From the NCBI RefSeq assembly GCF_003325475.1, contig NZ_CP029495.1, positions 434,001 to 498,000 of the forward strand: DNA of 64,000 nt. Reading direction: 5' to 3'. The translations under genes were made by a program, and so were the position numbers. Within the stretch, counting starts at the first letter, position 1. Each line of letters begins with the position of its first letter. Positions 35,254-43,196 of the stretch are shown piece after piece. This DNA comes from Chromobacterium phragmitis (GTDB taxonomy: Bacteria; Pseudomonadota; Gammaproteobacteria; Burkholderiales; Chromobacteriaceae). A model generated the notes under the pieces. It did not search any database, had not been told where the DNA came from, and saw nothing but the letters and a program-made list of their open reading frames with translations.

Positions 35254-36075
35254 ATGAGCCCAGACCTAGACGATTACTTCGCCAGCGACGCCGCGCTGCC
35301 GGAACCCGCGCCGCTGACCTTTCGCTACCATCGCTTCACGCCCAGGAGCGAGTTCGCCCGCCATCGTCACCGCTGGGGCCAGCTGAGCCGCATCAACCTG
35401 GGCCTAGTGGAGCTGCTGCTGGACGAGGGCAAAGTGGTGGCGCCGGCCCAGTACCTGCTGTGGACGCCGCCGGAAGTGCCGCACGCGGCCTATGTGCGGC
35501 AGGCCATGCACTACATCTCGATCTATGTCAGCGGCGACATGGCCGCGCGGCTGCCGGACCATACCTGCCTGATCGAGCAGACGCCGCTGGTGCGCGCCCT
35601 GCTGGACGACTTCGCCCAGCGCCGCGTCGCCGTGCCCAGCGATCCCTGGGACATCCGCCAGGCCGAGCTGCTGTGCCAGCGGCTGCTGGAATCCGGGCGC
35701 GAAGCCAACTATCTGCCGGACAGCGGCCAGAAACTGTTGCGGCCGATACTGGACGCCATCCGCCACGACCCGGCCGACACCACGCCGCTGAAACAATGGG
35801 CGGATCGCGTATTCAGCACCGAGCGCACCTTGGCGCGCGCGTTCCAGCGCGAGCTGGGCATGAGCTTCGGCCAATGGCGCGCCCGCGCGCGTTTGCTGGA
35901 AGCGCTGTCCAGGCTAAAGCAAGGCGACAGCGTGCAGGACATTTCGGCGCGGCTGGGCTACGCCACGCCATCCGCCTTCATCGCCATGTTCCAGAAGCAG
36001 CTGGGCGCGTCGCCGGAGCGCTACCGCCGCCAGTTGCTGGAGGGCGGTCAATGGAACGAGGACGTCAGCGCTTGA
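35254..36075 (+). CDS. AraC family transcriptional regulator
   Basis: A 273-residue regulator. The N-terminal cupin half (about 20-110) has FARHRHRWGQLSRINLGLVELLLDEGKVVAPAQYLLWTPPEVPHAAY, typical for the AraC_binding type that senses small ligands. The C-terminal 100 residues hold two helix-turn-helix motifs (LKQWADRVFSTERTLARAFQRELGMSFGQWR and VQDISARLGYATPSAFIAMFQKQLGASPERYR). It is divergent from the EamA exporter, the usual layout for an exporter and its regulator. Its end overlaps the phrB end by 11 bases, tail to tail. Confidence 0.92.
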   Translation: MSPDLDDYFASDAALPEPAPLTFRYHRFTPRSEFARHRHRWGQLSRINLGLVELLLDEGKVVAPAQYLLWTPPEVPHAAYVRQAMHYISIYVSGDMAARLPDHTCLIEQTPLVRALLDDFAQRRVAVPSDPWDIRQAELLCQRLLESGREANYLPDSGQKLLRPILDAIRHDPADTTPLKQWADRVFSTERTLARAFQRELGMSFGQWRARARLLEALSRLKQGDSVQDISARLGYATPSAFIAMFQKQLGASPERYRRQLLEGGQWNEDVSA

Positions 36076-37480
36076 ACAGGGCCAGCGCCCGCTCGCGCTG
36101 AACGGCGTGATCGACAATGGGATGCGGGTAGTCCCGCCCCAGCCGCACGCCGGCGTCCATCAACTGTTCCGGCTTGGCCAGCCACGGCCCGTGGATCAGC
36201 TTGTCCGGCAGCGCCGCCAGCTCCGGCACGTAACGGCGGATGAAGCGGCCGTCCGGGTCGAATTTCTCGCTCTGGCTCACCGGGTTGAAGATGCGGAAAT
36301 AAGGCTGGGCGTCGCAGCCGGTGCTGGCCGCCCATTGCCAGCCGCCGTTATTGGCCGCCAGGTCGAAGTCCAATAGCTTTTCGGCGAAGTAGCGCTCGCC
36401 CCAGCGCCAGTCGATCAGCAGATCCTTGACCAGGAAGCTGGCCGCCACCATGCGCAGCCGGTTGTGCATATAGCCGCTATGGTTCAGCTGCCGCATCGCC
36501 GCGTCCACCAGCGGGTAGCCGGTTTGCCCGTTTTTCCAGGCCTCGAACCATTCCGCGTCATTGGGGAAAGGCAGCGCGTCATACTCCGGCTTGAACGCGT
36601 GTTCCACCACGTCCGGCCGGTGCCACAGCACTTGCTGGTAGAAATCGCGCCAGATCAGCTCGCTCAGCCAAGTCATCGCCCCCTCGCCGCCGTCATGCCA
36701 GGCATAGGCCGCCAGCCGGCGGATGGAAATGGTGCCGAAGCGCAGATGGACGCTGAGATAGGACACGCCCTTGACGCCGGGGTAGTCGCGCATGGTCTTG
36801 TAATGGGCGATGCGGCGGGAAAAATCGGCGAACAGGGCCTCTGCCCCGTCGGCGCCCGCCCGCACCGGCAGCGCGGCCAGGCCGCTGGGGCTAAAGCCGA
36901 TGTCGGCCAGCGACGGCATGGCCTCGGGCGCGCGCGGCAGCAGCGCGTCCAGATAGCGCCGCACCGGATAGGCCTGCAGATGGAAGGGCGTCAGTTTCTT
37001 CAACCAGGCGTTCTTGTACGGCGTGAATACGGCAAACGGCTTGCCGGCGCCGGTCAGCACCTCGTCGGTTTCAAAGACCACCTGATCCTTGCAGCCATGA
37101 AAAGCGATGCCGCGCTCGGCCAGCTTCTCCGCCACCTCCGCGTCGCGCGCGCGCGCGGCCGGCTCGTAATCGCGGTTGCAGAACACCGCCTCCGCGCCCA
37201 GCTCCGCCGCCAGCCGCGGTATCTCGTCCCGCGGCTGCCCATAGCGGATCAGCAGGTCGCCGCCCAGCTGATTCAACTCCGCCTTCAGCGCCGCCAAGCT
37301 TTGATGAATGAAGTCGACGCGGCGGTCGTCGCGCGGCAACGCGTCCAAAATCGAGGCGTCGAACACGAACACCGGCAGCGCCGCCCGGCTGTGCTTCAGC
37401 GCGTGGTAAAAAGCGGCATGGTCGTCCAGCCGCAAATCGCGGCGCAACCAGACCAGCGCCGTGCCTATCGTCTTGCTCAT
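36065..37480 (-). CDS. phrB: Deoxyribodipyrimidine photolyase
   Basis: A 471-residue class I CPD photolyase that repairs UV dimers using FAD and light. The N-terminal antenna domain starts ALVWLRRDLRLDDHAAFYHAL; the FAD domain has WLSELIWRDFYQQVL, GQTGYPLVDAAMRQLNHSGYMHNRLRMV and DWRWGERYFAEKLLDFDLAANNGGWQWAASTG. The start at 37480 overlaps the lysR-type gene stop (ATGA), so the two are coupled, an unusual pairing. Earlier starts at 37534 lie inside the regulator gene. Confidence 0.96.
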   Translation of the reverse strand: MSKTIGTALVWLRRDLRLDDHAAFYHALKHSRAALPVFVFDASILDALPRDDRRVDFIHQSLAALKAELNQLGGDLLIRYGQPRDEIPRLAAELGAEAVFCNRDYEPAARARDAEVAEKLAERGIAFHGCKDQVVFETDEVLTGAGKPFAVFTPYKNAWLKKLTPFHLQAYPVRRYLDALLPRAPEAMPSLADIGFSPSGLAALPVRAGADGAEALFADFSRRIAHYKTMRDYPGVKGVSYLSVHLRFGTISIRRLAAYAWHDGGEGAMTWLSELIWRDFYQQVLWHRPDVVEHAFKPEYDALPFPNDAEWFEAWKNGQTGYPLVDAAMRQLNHSGYMHNRLRMVAASFLVKDLLIDWRWGERYFAEKLLDFDLAANNGGWQWAASTGCDAQPYFRIFNPVSQSEKFDPDGRFIRRYVPELAALPDKLIHGPWLAKPEQLMDAGVRLGRDYPHPIVDHAVQRERALALFKR

Positions 37481-38427
37481 GGTCGGCTCCCGTTTGGCGA
37501 TGCCAGCAAAGATGCGGGCAGGCCGCTGTCCCACAAGGGCCGCTCGCCGCCCAGCTTTTCCTGCAGAAAATCGATGAACGCGCGGGCCTTGGCCGGCAGC
37601 CGCCTGCGCTCAGGATAGACAACGTGGATGGCGTGCCGCGGCAAAGGGTAATCGGTCAACACCGCCTTGAGCCGCCCCGCCGCCAGGTCCGGCCCGACGA
37701 TGAAAGTGGGCATCTCGCAAATGCCCAGCCCGGCCAACAGCGCGTCGCGGCGCGCCTCGCTATTGTTCACCTGGTAATTGCCGCGCGGCTGCACGCGGAT
37801 GTCGCCGCCCGGCCCCTGGAACACCCAGCTGGCGCCGCCGCGATAATAGGAATACGCGATGCAGTTATGCTGGGCCAACTCGGCGGGATGCCTGGGCTCG
37901 CCATATTCCGCCAGATAGTCCGGCGAGGCGCACACCCACACCCGGCACGGCGCGAGGCGGCGCGCCACCATGCTGTTGTCCGGCAGATTGCCGATGCGCA
38001 CCGCCAGATCGTAGCCATCGGCCACCAGGTCCACCATGCGGTCATCCATCGCCAGGTCCAGTTCGATATTGGGATGGCGGCGCAGAAATTCCGGCACCAG
38101 CGGCGACACATGCAGGCGGCCGAAAGCCATCGGCGCGCTGACGCGCAGCAAGCCGGCCGCCTGGCTTTGCAGGCCGGCCGCCGCCTCCTCCGCCTCCATG
38201 GCGATGGCCAGCGCGTGGCGCACGCTGTCGTAATAGCGCTCGCCGGCCTCGGTCAGGCTCAGGCGGCGGGTGGTCCGCTGCAGCAGCCGCACATTCAGCC
38301 CGGCCTCCAGTTGCTGCACCCGCTTGCTGACGGCGGATTTGGTCAAGCCCAGCTTGGCCGCGGCGGCGGAAAAACTGCCTGCCTCCACCACGGCGACGAA
38401 GATAGGGATCGCGGCGAAATGCTCCAT
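37477..38427 (-). CDS. LysR family transcriptional regulator
   Basis: A 316-residue regulator. The N-terminal winged helix is MEHFAAIPIFVAVVEAGSFSAAAAKLGLTKSAVSKRVQQLEAGL (1-44), of the CrgA/DmlR-like subgroup; the effector domain starts around 90 (GLLRVSAPMAFGRLHVSPLVPEFL). The ATG at 38427 is preferred over 38484 because the family begins at this Met. It is divergent from a pair of YdcZ-like genes 104 bases away and is followed by phrB with an ATGA overlap; which of these it controls is open. Confidence 0.92.
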   Translation of the reverse strand: MEHFAAIPIFVAVVEAGSFSAAAAKLGLTKSAVSKRVQQLEAGLNVRLLQRTTRRLSLTEAGERYYDSVRHALAIAMEAEEAAAGLQSQAAGLLRVSAPMAFGRLHVSPLVPEFLRRHPNIELDLAMDDRMVDLVADGYDLAVRIGNLPDNSMVARRLAPCRVWVCASPDYLAEYGEPRHPAELAQHNCIAYSYYRGGASWVFQGPGGDIRVQPRGNYQVNNSEARRDALLAGLGICEMPTFIVGPDLAAGRLKAVLTDYPLPRHAIHVVYPERRRLPAKARAFIDFLQEKLGGERPLWDSGLPASLLASPNGSRP

Positions 38428-38531
38428 CGCTATTGTCCACTTATTTTCTACGATAAGTTTCCACAAAGCCGGATTATCAGTCAATCAAACACAATATACG
38501 ATGCGTTTTCATTCCATCACCGACAAAACCC

Positions 38532-39005
38532 ATGGCCATGCCCGCACCACGCATTCCACTCAATCGACTCACGCTGCCGGCGCTTGCGCTGTTCGCAGGC
38601 GGCTTGCTCGCGCTGATGATCCATAGCAACAGCCAACTCGCGCGCGACAGCAATCCGCTTTGCGCCTCCTGGCTGGCGCACGGCATCGGCATGCTGGCCG
38701 CTTTGCTGATATGGCTGGCCATGCCGGCCTCAAAGACGACAGGCCGTTCAGACCCGCCGCCCATCTGGGCTTACCTTGGCGGCGTGCCTGGCGCGCTGGT
38801 GGTGTCGCTGGCCGCCATCACCGTCAACAGTCCGCTGGCGATGTCCGGCACGCTGGCGATAGGCATGCTAGGGCAAGTTCTCTTTGGTTTGTTTTCCGAC
38901 CATTTTGGCTGGTTTGGCCTGCCGAAGCGGCGCTATCGCTTGCCAGACACCCTGGCGCTGCTGCCCATCCTGTCCGGCTGCGCCCTTTTGATTTTTGGAG
39001 CCTGA
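38532..39005 (+). CDS. YdcZ-like (DUF606) membrane protein, first half of a pair
   Basis: A 157-residue five-segment membrane protein of the DUF606 part of the drug/metabolite transporter superfamily: LGGVPGALVVSLAAITVNSPLAMSGTLAIGMLGQVLFGLFSDHFGWFGLPKR is the family core. Each such protein is half the size of a full transporter, and the next gene encodes a second, divergent half, so the pair probably makes a heterodimer. It faces the divergent LysR gene, a likely regulator. Confidence 0.87.
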   Translation: MAMPAPRIPLNRLTLPALALFAGGLLALMIHSNSQLARDSNPLCASWLAHGIGMLAALLIWLAMPASKTTGRSDPPPIWAYLGGVPGALVVSLAAITVNSPLAMSGTLAIGMLGQVLFGLFSDHFGWFGLPKRRYRLPDTLALLPILSGCALLIFGA

Positions 39006-39007
39006 AC

Positions 39008-39481
39008 ATGGGGTATTTGATGCTATTGGCGCTGGCGAACGGGCTTTGCATAGCCGCCAGCCGCGCCATCAACGGCAAGCTTGCGCAAAGCCGCGGCGCG
39101 ATGTCCGCCTCTTTCTGGAATCATCTGGGAGGGTTTCTGTTTCTCAGCCTGCCGCTTATCGGCGGTAGCGCCCCATATCGTCTGCCGTTGCAGGCGCCCG
39201 GCCTGGCTTGGCTGGGAGGCGTGCTAGGCGCCTGGTTTGTCGCGATCAACAGCATCGCGCTGCCCAGGCTGGGCATCATGAGAACCACGCTGCTAGTGAT
39301 AGCGGGCCAGATGATAGGCGGCGTCCTGATCGACTACTTGTCGGGCCCCGGCACCAAATCGATTCCACTGCAACTGGGCGGCGTCGCGCTGATTTTGGCG
39401 GGCCTCTATCTGTCGAAACGCCGCCCGGAATCGCCCGCCGAGTCCCCGACCCCATCCGGCATGCGCAGGCCCACGCTTTAA
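39008..39481 (+). CDS. YdcZ-like (DUF606) membrane protein, second half of a pair
   Basis: A 157-residue relative of the preceding protein, with SRAINGKLAQSRGAMSASFWNHLGGFLFL, then GGVLGAWFVAINSIALPRLGIMRTTLLVIAGQMIGGVLID as the family core. The ATG lies two bases after the stop of the first half. The end overlaps by four bases the end of the convergent ynfA-like gene. Substrate unknown. Confidence 0.87.
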   Translation: MGYLMLLALANGLCIAASRAINGKLAQSRGAMSASFWNHLGGFLFLSLPLIGGSAPYRLPLQAPGLAWLGGVLGAWFVAINSIALPRLGIMRTTLLVIAGQMIGGVLIDYLSGPGTKSIPLQLGGVALILAGLYLSKRRPESPAESPTPSGMRRPTL

Positions 39482-39819
39482 GCGCGCGGCGCGAACATGA
39501 TCACCAGCATCCCGGCCAGCGCCAGCGAACACCCCAGCGCGTCCCAGCGATCCGGCCGGATGCCGTCCACCAGCCACAGCCAGAGCAGCGCCACGCTGAC
39601 ATACACGCCGCCATAAGCCGCATAAACGCGGCCGGCGGCGGCGGGATGCAGGGTCAGCAGCCAGGCGAACAGCGCCAGGGAGACGGCCGCCGGCGCCAGC
39701 AGCCATAAGGACCGCCCCTCGCGCAACACCAGCCACGGCAGGTAACAGCCTATGATTTCCGCCAGCGCGGTCAATACAAACAGGCCCGCCACCCGCGGCA
39801 AGCCAAGCCACCATTCCAT
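39478..39819 (-). CDS. YnfA family (UPF0060) membrane protein
   Basis: A 113-residue four-segment membrane protein: FVLTALAEIIGCYLPWLVLREGRSLWLL, then HPAAAGRVYAAYGGVYVSVALLWLWLVDGIRPDRWDALGC. This is the UPF0060/YnfA signature, a small-multidrug-resistance-like family. The ATG at 39819 gives the usual length of about 108-113. It is convergent with the YdcZ pair and overlaps it by four bases. Confidence 0.93.
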   Translation of the reverse strand: MEWWLGLPRVAGLFVLTALAEIIGCYLPWLVLREGRSLWLLAPAAVSLALFAWLLTLHPAAAGRVYAAYGGVYVSVALLWLWLVDGIRPDRWDALGCSLALAGMLVIMFAPRA

Positions 39820-39939
39820 GCCCTCTTCTCCTTGGCCGCCGCGCCGGCATGGCGCTATCGGCATCATTCAAAAGAACAATTTAACACCTAAGCGCAATTT
39901 AAATAACATATCAGCATCCAACAGCCACAGGAGAACGCC

Positions 39940-40323
39940 ATGTCGCCATTCCGGATACGGGGAATCGACCACGTCGTGCTGCGCGTCGCGGACATCGCCC
40001 GCGCGGAACGATTTTATCGCGACGCCTTGGGTTGCCAGGTGGTGAAGAAGCTAGAACAGCTGGGCTTGGCGCATCTGGACGCCGGCGGCGCGCTGATCGA
40101 TCTGCTGGCCGGCGATGCCCCATCCGGCTGCAATGTCGACCACATCTGCCTGCGGGTGGAGCCGTTCGATGAGGAAGCGATCCGCGCCCACCTGGCCGGG
40201 TTGGGCATCGACGTCGAACCGGCCCAGCAACGCTTCGGCGCCGAAGGCTACGGCCCTTCGGTCTACCTGCGCGATCCGGACGGCAACGGCATCGAGCTGA
40301 AAGGCCCGCCGACGGCCGAATAG
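39940..40323 (+). CDS. VOC superfamily protein (glyoxalase-like)
   Basis: A 127-residue single-module VOC protein: IRGIDHVVLRVADIARAERFYRDALGCQVV at the start and YGPSVYLRDPDGNGIELKGPP at the end. Metal ligands are likely His (IDH), His (VDHICLRV) and the terminal Glu (GIELK). Substrate unknown; relatives include glyoxalase I, fosfomycin resistance and dioxygenase proteins. It stands alone upstream of the convergent nsrR gene. Confidence 0.88.
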   Translation: MSPFRIRGIDHVVLRVADIARAERFYRDALGCQVVKKLEQLGLAHLDAGGALIDLLAGDAPSGCNVDHICLRVEPFDEEAIRAHLAGLGIDVEPAQQRFGAEGYGPSVYLRDPDGNGIELKGPPTAE

Positions 40324-40391
40324 CCAAGGCGCGCCGACGCGGACGGCACGCATCGCACGACAAGATGGCGCAGCGCAGGATCAGGCCGCGA

Positions 40392-40829
40392 TCAGCGACT
40401 CGAGCGGTGCAGGCGGATGATGGCTTCGCCGGTGGGGCCGGCGACGATGTCGCGCAGCGTGTAGCCGTCCAGCGACAGGAAGAACGCTTCCAGCGCCTCG
40501 TCCAGCGCGCCCTTCAGCAAGCAGCCGCGGTTGAGCGCGCAAGGCGGCTCGGCGCAGTCTATCAACTGCGTCTTGCCCTCCAGCGAGCGCACCACCTCGC
40601 CCAGACGGTAATGCTCGGGCGGCCGCGACAAGGACATGCCGCCGCCCTTGCCGCGGGTGGTGACCAGCCAGCCTTGCTGCCCCATGAAATGCACCACTTT
40701 GACCAGATGGTTGCGCGAGATTTCGAATCGCTCGGCGATTTCCGGAATCGTGGCCAGTTGGCCGGACGGCTGCCCGGTCAGATACATCAGCACGCGCAGT
40801 CCTAGGTCGGTGAAACGGGTCAGTTGCAT
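40392..40829 (-). CDS. nsrR: Nitric-oxide-sensing repressor NsrR
   Basis: A 145-residue Rrf2-family repressor with an N-terminal winged helix (MQLTRFTDLGLRVLMYLTG) and the three Cys residues that hold the NO-sensitive Fe-S cluster: C92, C97 and C103 (CAEPPCALNRGC). This spacing matches NsrR rather than IscR or RirA. It follows hmp by 55 bases on the same strand, so it is probably co-transcribed with its own target and autoregulated through the hmp promoter, where two NsrR-type sites are found. Confidence 0.93.
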   Translation of the reverse strand: MQLTRFTDLGLRVLMYLTGQPSGQLATIPEIAERFEISRNHLVKVVHFMGQQGWLVTTRGKGGGMSLSRPPEHYRLGEVVRSLEGKTQLIDCAEPPCALNRGCLLKGALDEALEAFFLSLDGYTLRDIVAGPTGEAIIRLHRSSR

Positions 40830-40884
40830 GGCAGTCCATCGGTGCGAAGAGTCGGCGGCAGCATACCGCGTCCGGGCCGCGCCC

Positions 40885-42099
40885 TCAATCGTCGCCGGGG
40901 TTGGAGCCGAACACCTCGTAATGGATGCGATCCGCCGCCACCCCCAGGCCGCGCAGGCTGTCGCGCTGCGCGCGCATGAAGCCCAGCGGGCCGCAGATGT
41001 AGTAATCGGCGTCCGGCAGCAGCGCCCACTCCTTCAGCTCCGCCAAATCCAGACGCCCGGCGGCGTGGTAGTCGATGCCCCGCACATCCTGCGCGCGCGG
41101 CGTCTCGTAGCGGACATGAATCCGCAGCTGCGGATGGCGCTCGGCCAGTTGGCGCACTTTCAGTCCCATCGCGTGCGCGCCGCCGTGGCGCGCCGCATGC
41201 AGGAAACGCACCTCGCGGCCGCCGCGCTTGAGCAGGCGGCCCAACATCGCCTGCATCGGCGTCTGGCCGACGCCGGCGCTGATCAGCACCGCCGGACCGT
41301 AACGGTCTTCATGCAGGAAGAAGTCGCCCTGGGGCGCAGTCAGCTCCAGCACGTCGCCAACCTGGACTTCGCGATGCAGCAGATTGGACATCCGGCCCGC
41401 CGGCTTGCCCTCGGCCGCGTCCTCGCGCTTGACCGAGATGCGCAGGTATTCGCCATTGGGCGCGTCGGACAGGCTGTACTGGCGCGGCTGGCTCAGCCCC
41501 CACTCGGCGACGAAGCGCTTCACCGTCACGTACTGGCCTGGACGAAAGCCCGGCAGCGCGCCGCCATCGCAAGGCTGCAGATAGAAGGAGACGATTTCCT
41601 CGCTCTCGGCCTCCTTGCGCGCCACCCGGAACGGCCGCCAGCCGCTCCAGCCGCCGGCCGCATTGGCGGACTCGCCGTACATGCCGTTTTCGATGCCGAT
41701 CAAGGTATCCGCCAGCAAGCTGTAAGCCTCGGCCCAAGCCTGGATCAGGTCATCGCCGGCCGCCTCGCCCAGCACTTCGCGGATGGAGGCCAGCAAATGC
41801 TTGCCGACGATGGGATAGTGCTCGGCGCGTATGCCCAGGCTGACATGCTTGTGCGCGACCCGGATCAGCACCGGCAGCAGCGGCGATGGATCGTCGATGT
41901 GCTGGGCATAGGCCAGCACCGCGCCGGCCAATGCCTGCTGCTGCTGGCCGGAATGCTGGTGCCCCTGGTTGAACAGGTTCTTCAGCTCCGGATTGTGCTC
42001 GAACATGCGGCGGTAAAAGTGGCTGGTCAGCGCCACGCCATGCTGTTGCAGCACCGGCACGGTGGCCTTGACCAGGGATCGGGTTTGTTCACTCAGCAT
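40885..42099 (-). CDS. hmp: Flavohemoglobin, nitric oxide dioxygenase
   Basis: A 404-residue protein that oxidises NO to nitrate aerobically. It has a globin domain (about 1-140, VPVLQQHGVALTSHFYRRMFEHNPELKNLFNQ, proximal His in VAHKHVSLGI), an FAD domain (about 155-260, RQYSLSDAPNGEYLRISVKRE) and an NAD-binding domain (GVGQTPMQAML, YYICGPLGFM). It is the first gene of hmp-nsrR. The promoter has one NsrR-type palindrome 13 bases before the start codon and a second 76 bases before it. Confidence 0.96.
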   Translation of the reverse strand: MLSEQTRSLVKATVPVLQQHGVALTSHFYRRMFEHNPELKNLFNQGHQHSGQQQQALAGAVLAYAQHIDDPSPLLPVLIRVAHKHVSLGIRAEHYPIVGKHLLASIREVLGEAAGDDLIQAWAEAYSLLADTLIGIENGMYGESANAAGGWSGWRPFRVARKEAESEEIVSFYLQPCDGGALPGFRPGQYVTVKRFVAEWGLSQPRQYSLSDAPNGEYLRISVKREDAAEGKPAGRMSNLLHREVQVGDVLELTAPQGDFFLHEDRYGPAVLISAGVGQTPMQAMLGRLLKRGGREVRFLHAARHGGAHAMGLKVRQLAERHPQLRIHVRYETPRAQDVRGIDYHAAGRLDLAELKEWALLPDADYYICGPLGFMRAQRDSLRGLGVAADRIHYEVFGSNPGDD

Positions 42100-42111
42100 G
42101 TCAGGCTCCTT

Positions 42112-42134
42112 AAGATACTTAAAAAATACATCTT
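42112..42134 (-). promoter_or_regulatory. NsrR-type operator, proximal, at hmp
   Basis: Plus-strand half-sites AAGATACTTAA and AAATACATCTT are separated by one base, the 11-1-11 layout of NsrR sites (AAGATGYATTT half-site). It lies 13 bases before the hmp start codon. Confidence 0.78.
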
Positions 42135-42174
42135 AATTGTCGGAAAAAATCCCCGCGCGGAGGGGATTCGTTAA

Positions 42175-42197
42175 AAGATGCTCAAATAATACATGTT
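42175..42197 (-). promoter_or_regulatory. NsrR-type operator, distal, at hmp
   Basis: Plus-strand half-sites AAGATGCTCAA and TAATACATGTT are separated by one base, again 11-1-11 but with a weaker right half. A degenerate FNR-like box (TTGAC-N4-GTCAC, 42201-42214) lies next to it, similar in spacing to the norZ promoter. Confidence 0.6.
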
Positions 42198-42263
42198 TAT
42201 TTGACTTGTGTCACAAAACTACACCACTCGCTGCCCGGCGTGGCGCGGATGCGACAAAGCCGG

Positions 42264-42896
42264 CTAGGAAAAATCGAAATCGACTACCTGATAGAAGGCA
42301 TTGCCGGTATCGGCCACTTCCCACACCGTCAGCACCACATGGTAGCCCTGGCGCTGCGGCAGGCGCAGCTCATGGATGGTCGGCTGCGGCGGCGTCAGCT
42401 CGGCCTGATGCTCCCAGAACGGCTGAGCGGTGAGTTCGGCCTTGTAGAAAGGCTCGGATTCGAACTGGGCACGGCTCAGCGGGCGGTTGGGATCCCAGCC
42501 TTCGCGGGTGATGAAGTAATTCCAGCGCCGGGTCAGGTGGGAGGCGTGATAGCTCCATTTGAACTCCAGCATCTGCCCGGATTTGACCGGATGCTTGTGC
42601 CAGCGATCCGCGCTTTGCTCGTCCAGCACTGCGGAATGCGCCTGCCCGGCGCTGGCGATCTTGCCGTCCGCCGGCGGAGCGGCGTTTGGCGCGTCGGTCG
42701 GCGCCAGCGGGTCATGCAGATTGGCTGTCGGCGCCGGGAAAAACTTGCCGGCTTCCAAGCCATTGACGTTCCAGCTCTGCAGCGGGCATTGCGCGTTGAC
42801 GCCATCCACGCACAACTGGCCGCGCGAAGCGGGTTCGAACACTTGGCCGTGGCGAAGCTGGGCGTTGGATTGAGGCTCTACCTTGGTCTGGCTCAT
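42264..42896 (-). CDS. AA10-type lytic polysaccharide monooxygenase without signal peptide
   Basis: A 210-residue AA10 (chitin/cellulose-active LPMO, formerly CBM33) protein. Conserved parts are RHGQVFEPASRGQLCVDG with the first histidine-brace His at residue 16, LEFKWSYHASHLTRRWNYFITREGWDP with the second His, and the closing YQVVDFDF. The N-terminus MSQTKVEPQSNAQLRH is polar, so no signal peptide is seen. In secreted relatives the His is the first residue after signal cleavage and binds copper with its amino group. The ATG at 42896 has GGGG six bases ahead, and upstream in-frame codons do not encode a hydrophobic stretch. Confidence 0.88.
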   Translation of the reverse strand: MSQTKVEPQSNAQLRHGQVFEPASRGQLCVDGVNAQCPLQSWNVNGLEAGKFFPAPTANLHDPLAPTDAPNAAPPADGKIASAGQAHSAVLDEQSADRWHKHPVKSGQMLEFKWSYHASHLTRRWNYFITREGWDPNRPLSRAQFESEPFYKAELTAQPFWEHQAELTPPQPTIHELRLPQRQGYHVVLTVWEVADTGNAFYQVVDFDFS

Positions 42897-43196
42897 TGCA
42901 TCCCCTTGTGTCGCATGATTGGAAAAACCGGACAGAACATCCGGCTGTGCGCAGCGTAAGCGGCGTTCCCATTCTCTCGCCCCATCCTTTGTGCCGGTTA
43001 TCCCCTAGCGCCCATGGCATCCAGTCCCAATGGGCGGCTTCGCCTTGCTTATTCCCAATACCTGTACTCTCGAACAATCGTTTGAACTGGCGCAATGCCG
43101 GCCGCTCTTTCTTTGATATATTGCGTAACAAAATTACATTGACATCGAGCCGACCGGCCTCGTCAACCGCAGCGCTACAAAGTGGAGACAACAACC
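42897..43196. other. Intergenic region between AA10 and glucoamylase genes
   Basis: A 300-base divergent promoter region with no gene. An AT-rich patch upstream of the glucoamylase has TTGATA (43113-43118) and TACATT (43135-43140) with 16-base spacing, a possible sigma-70 promoter. It also has a short GTAA-N5-TTAC repeat (about 43125-43137). Nothing else stands out. Confidence 0.4.

Noticed and set aside
42201..42214. FNR box at hmp
   Set aside because: TTGAC-N4-GTCAC has at least three mismatches from TTGAT-N4-ATCAA. It is mentioned as weak support only and not called as a site.
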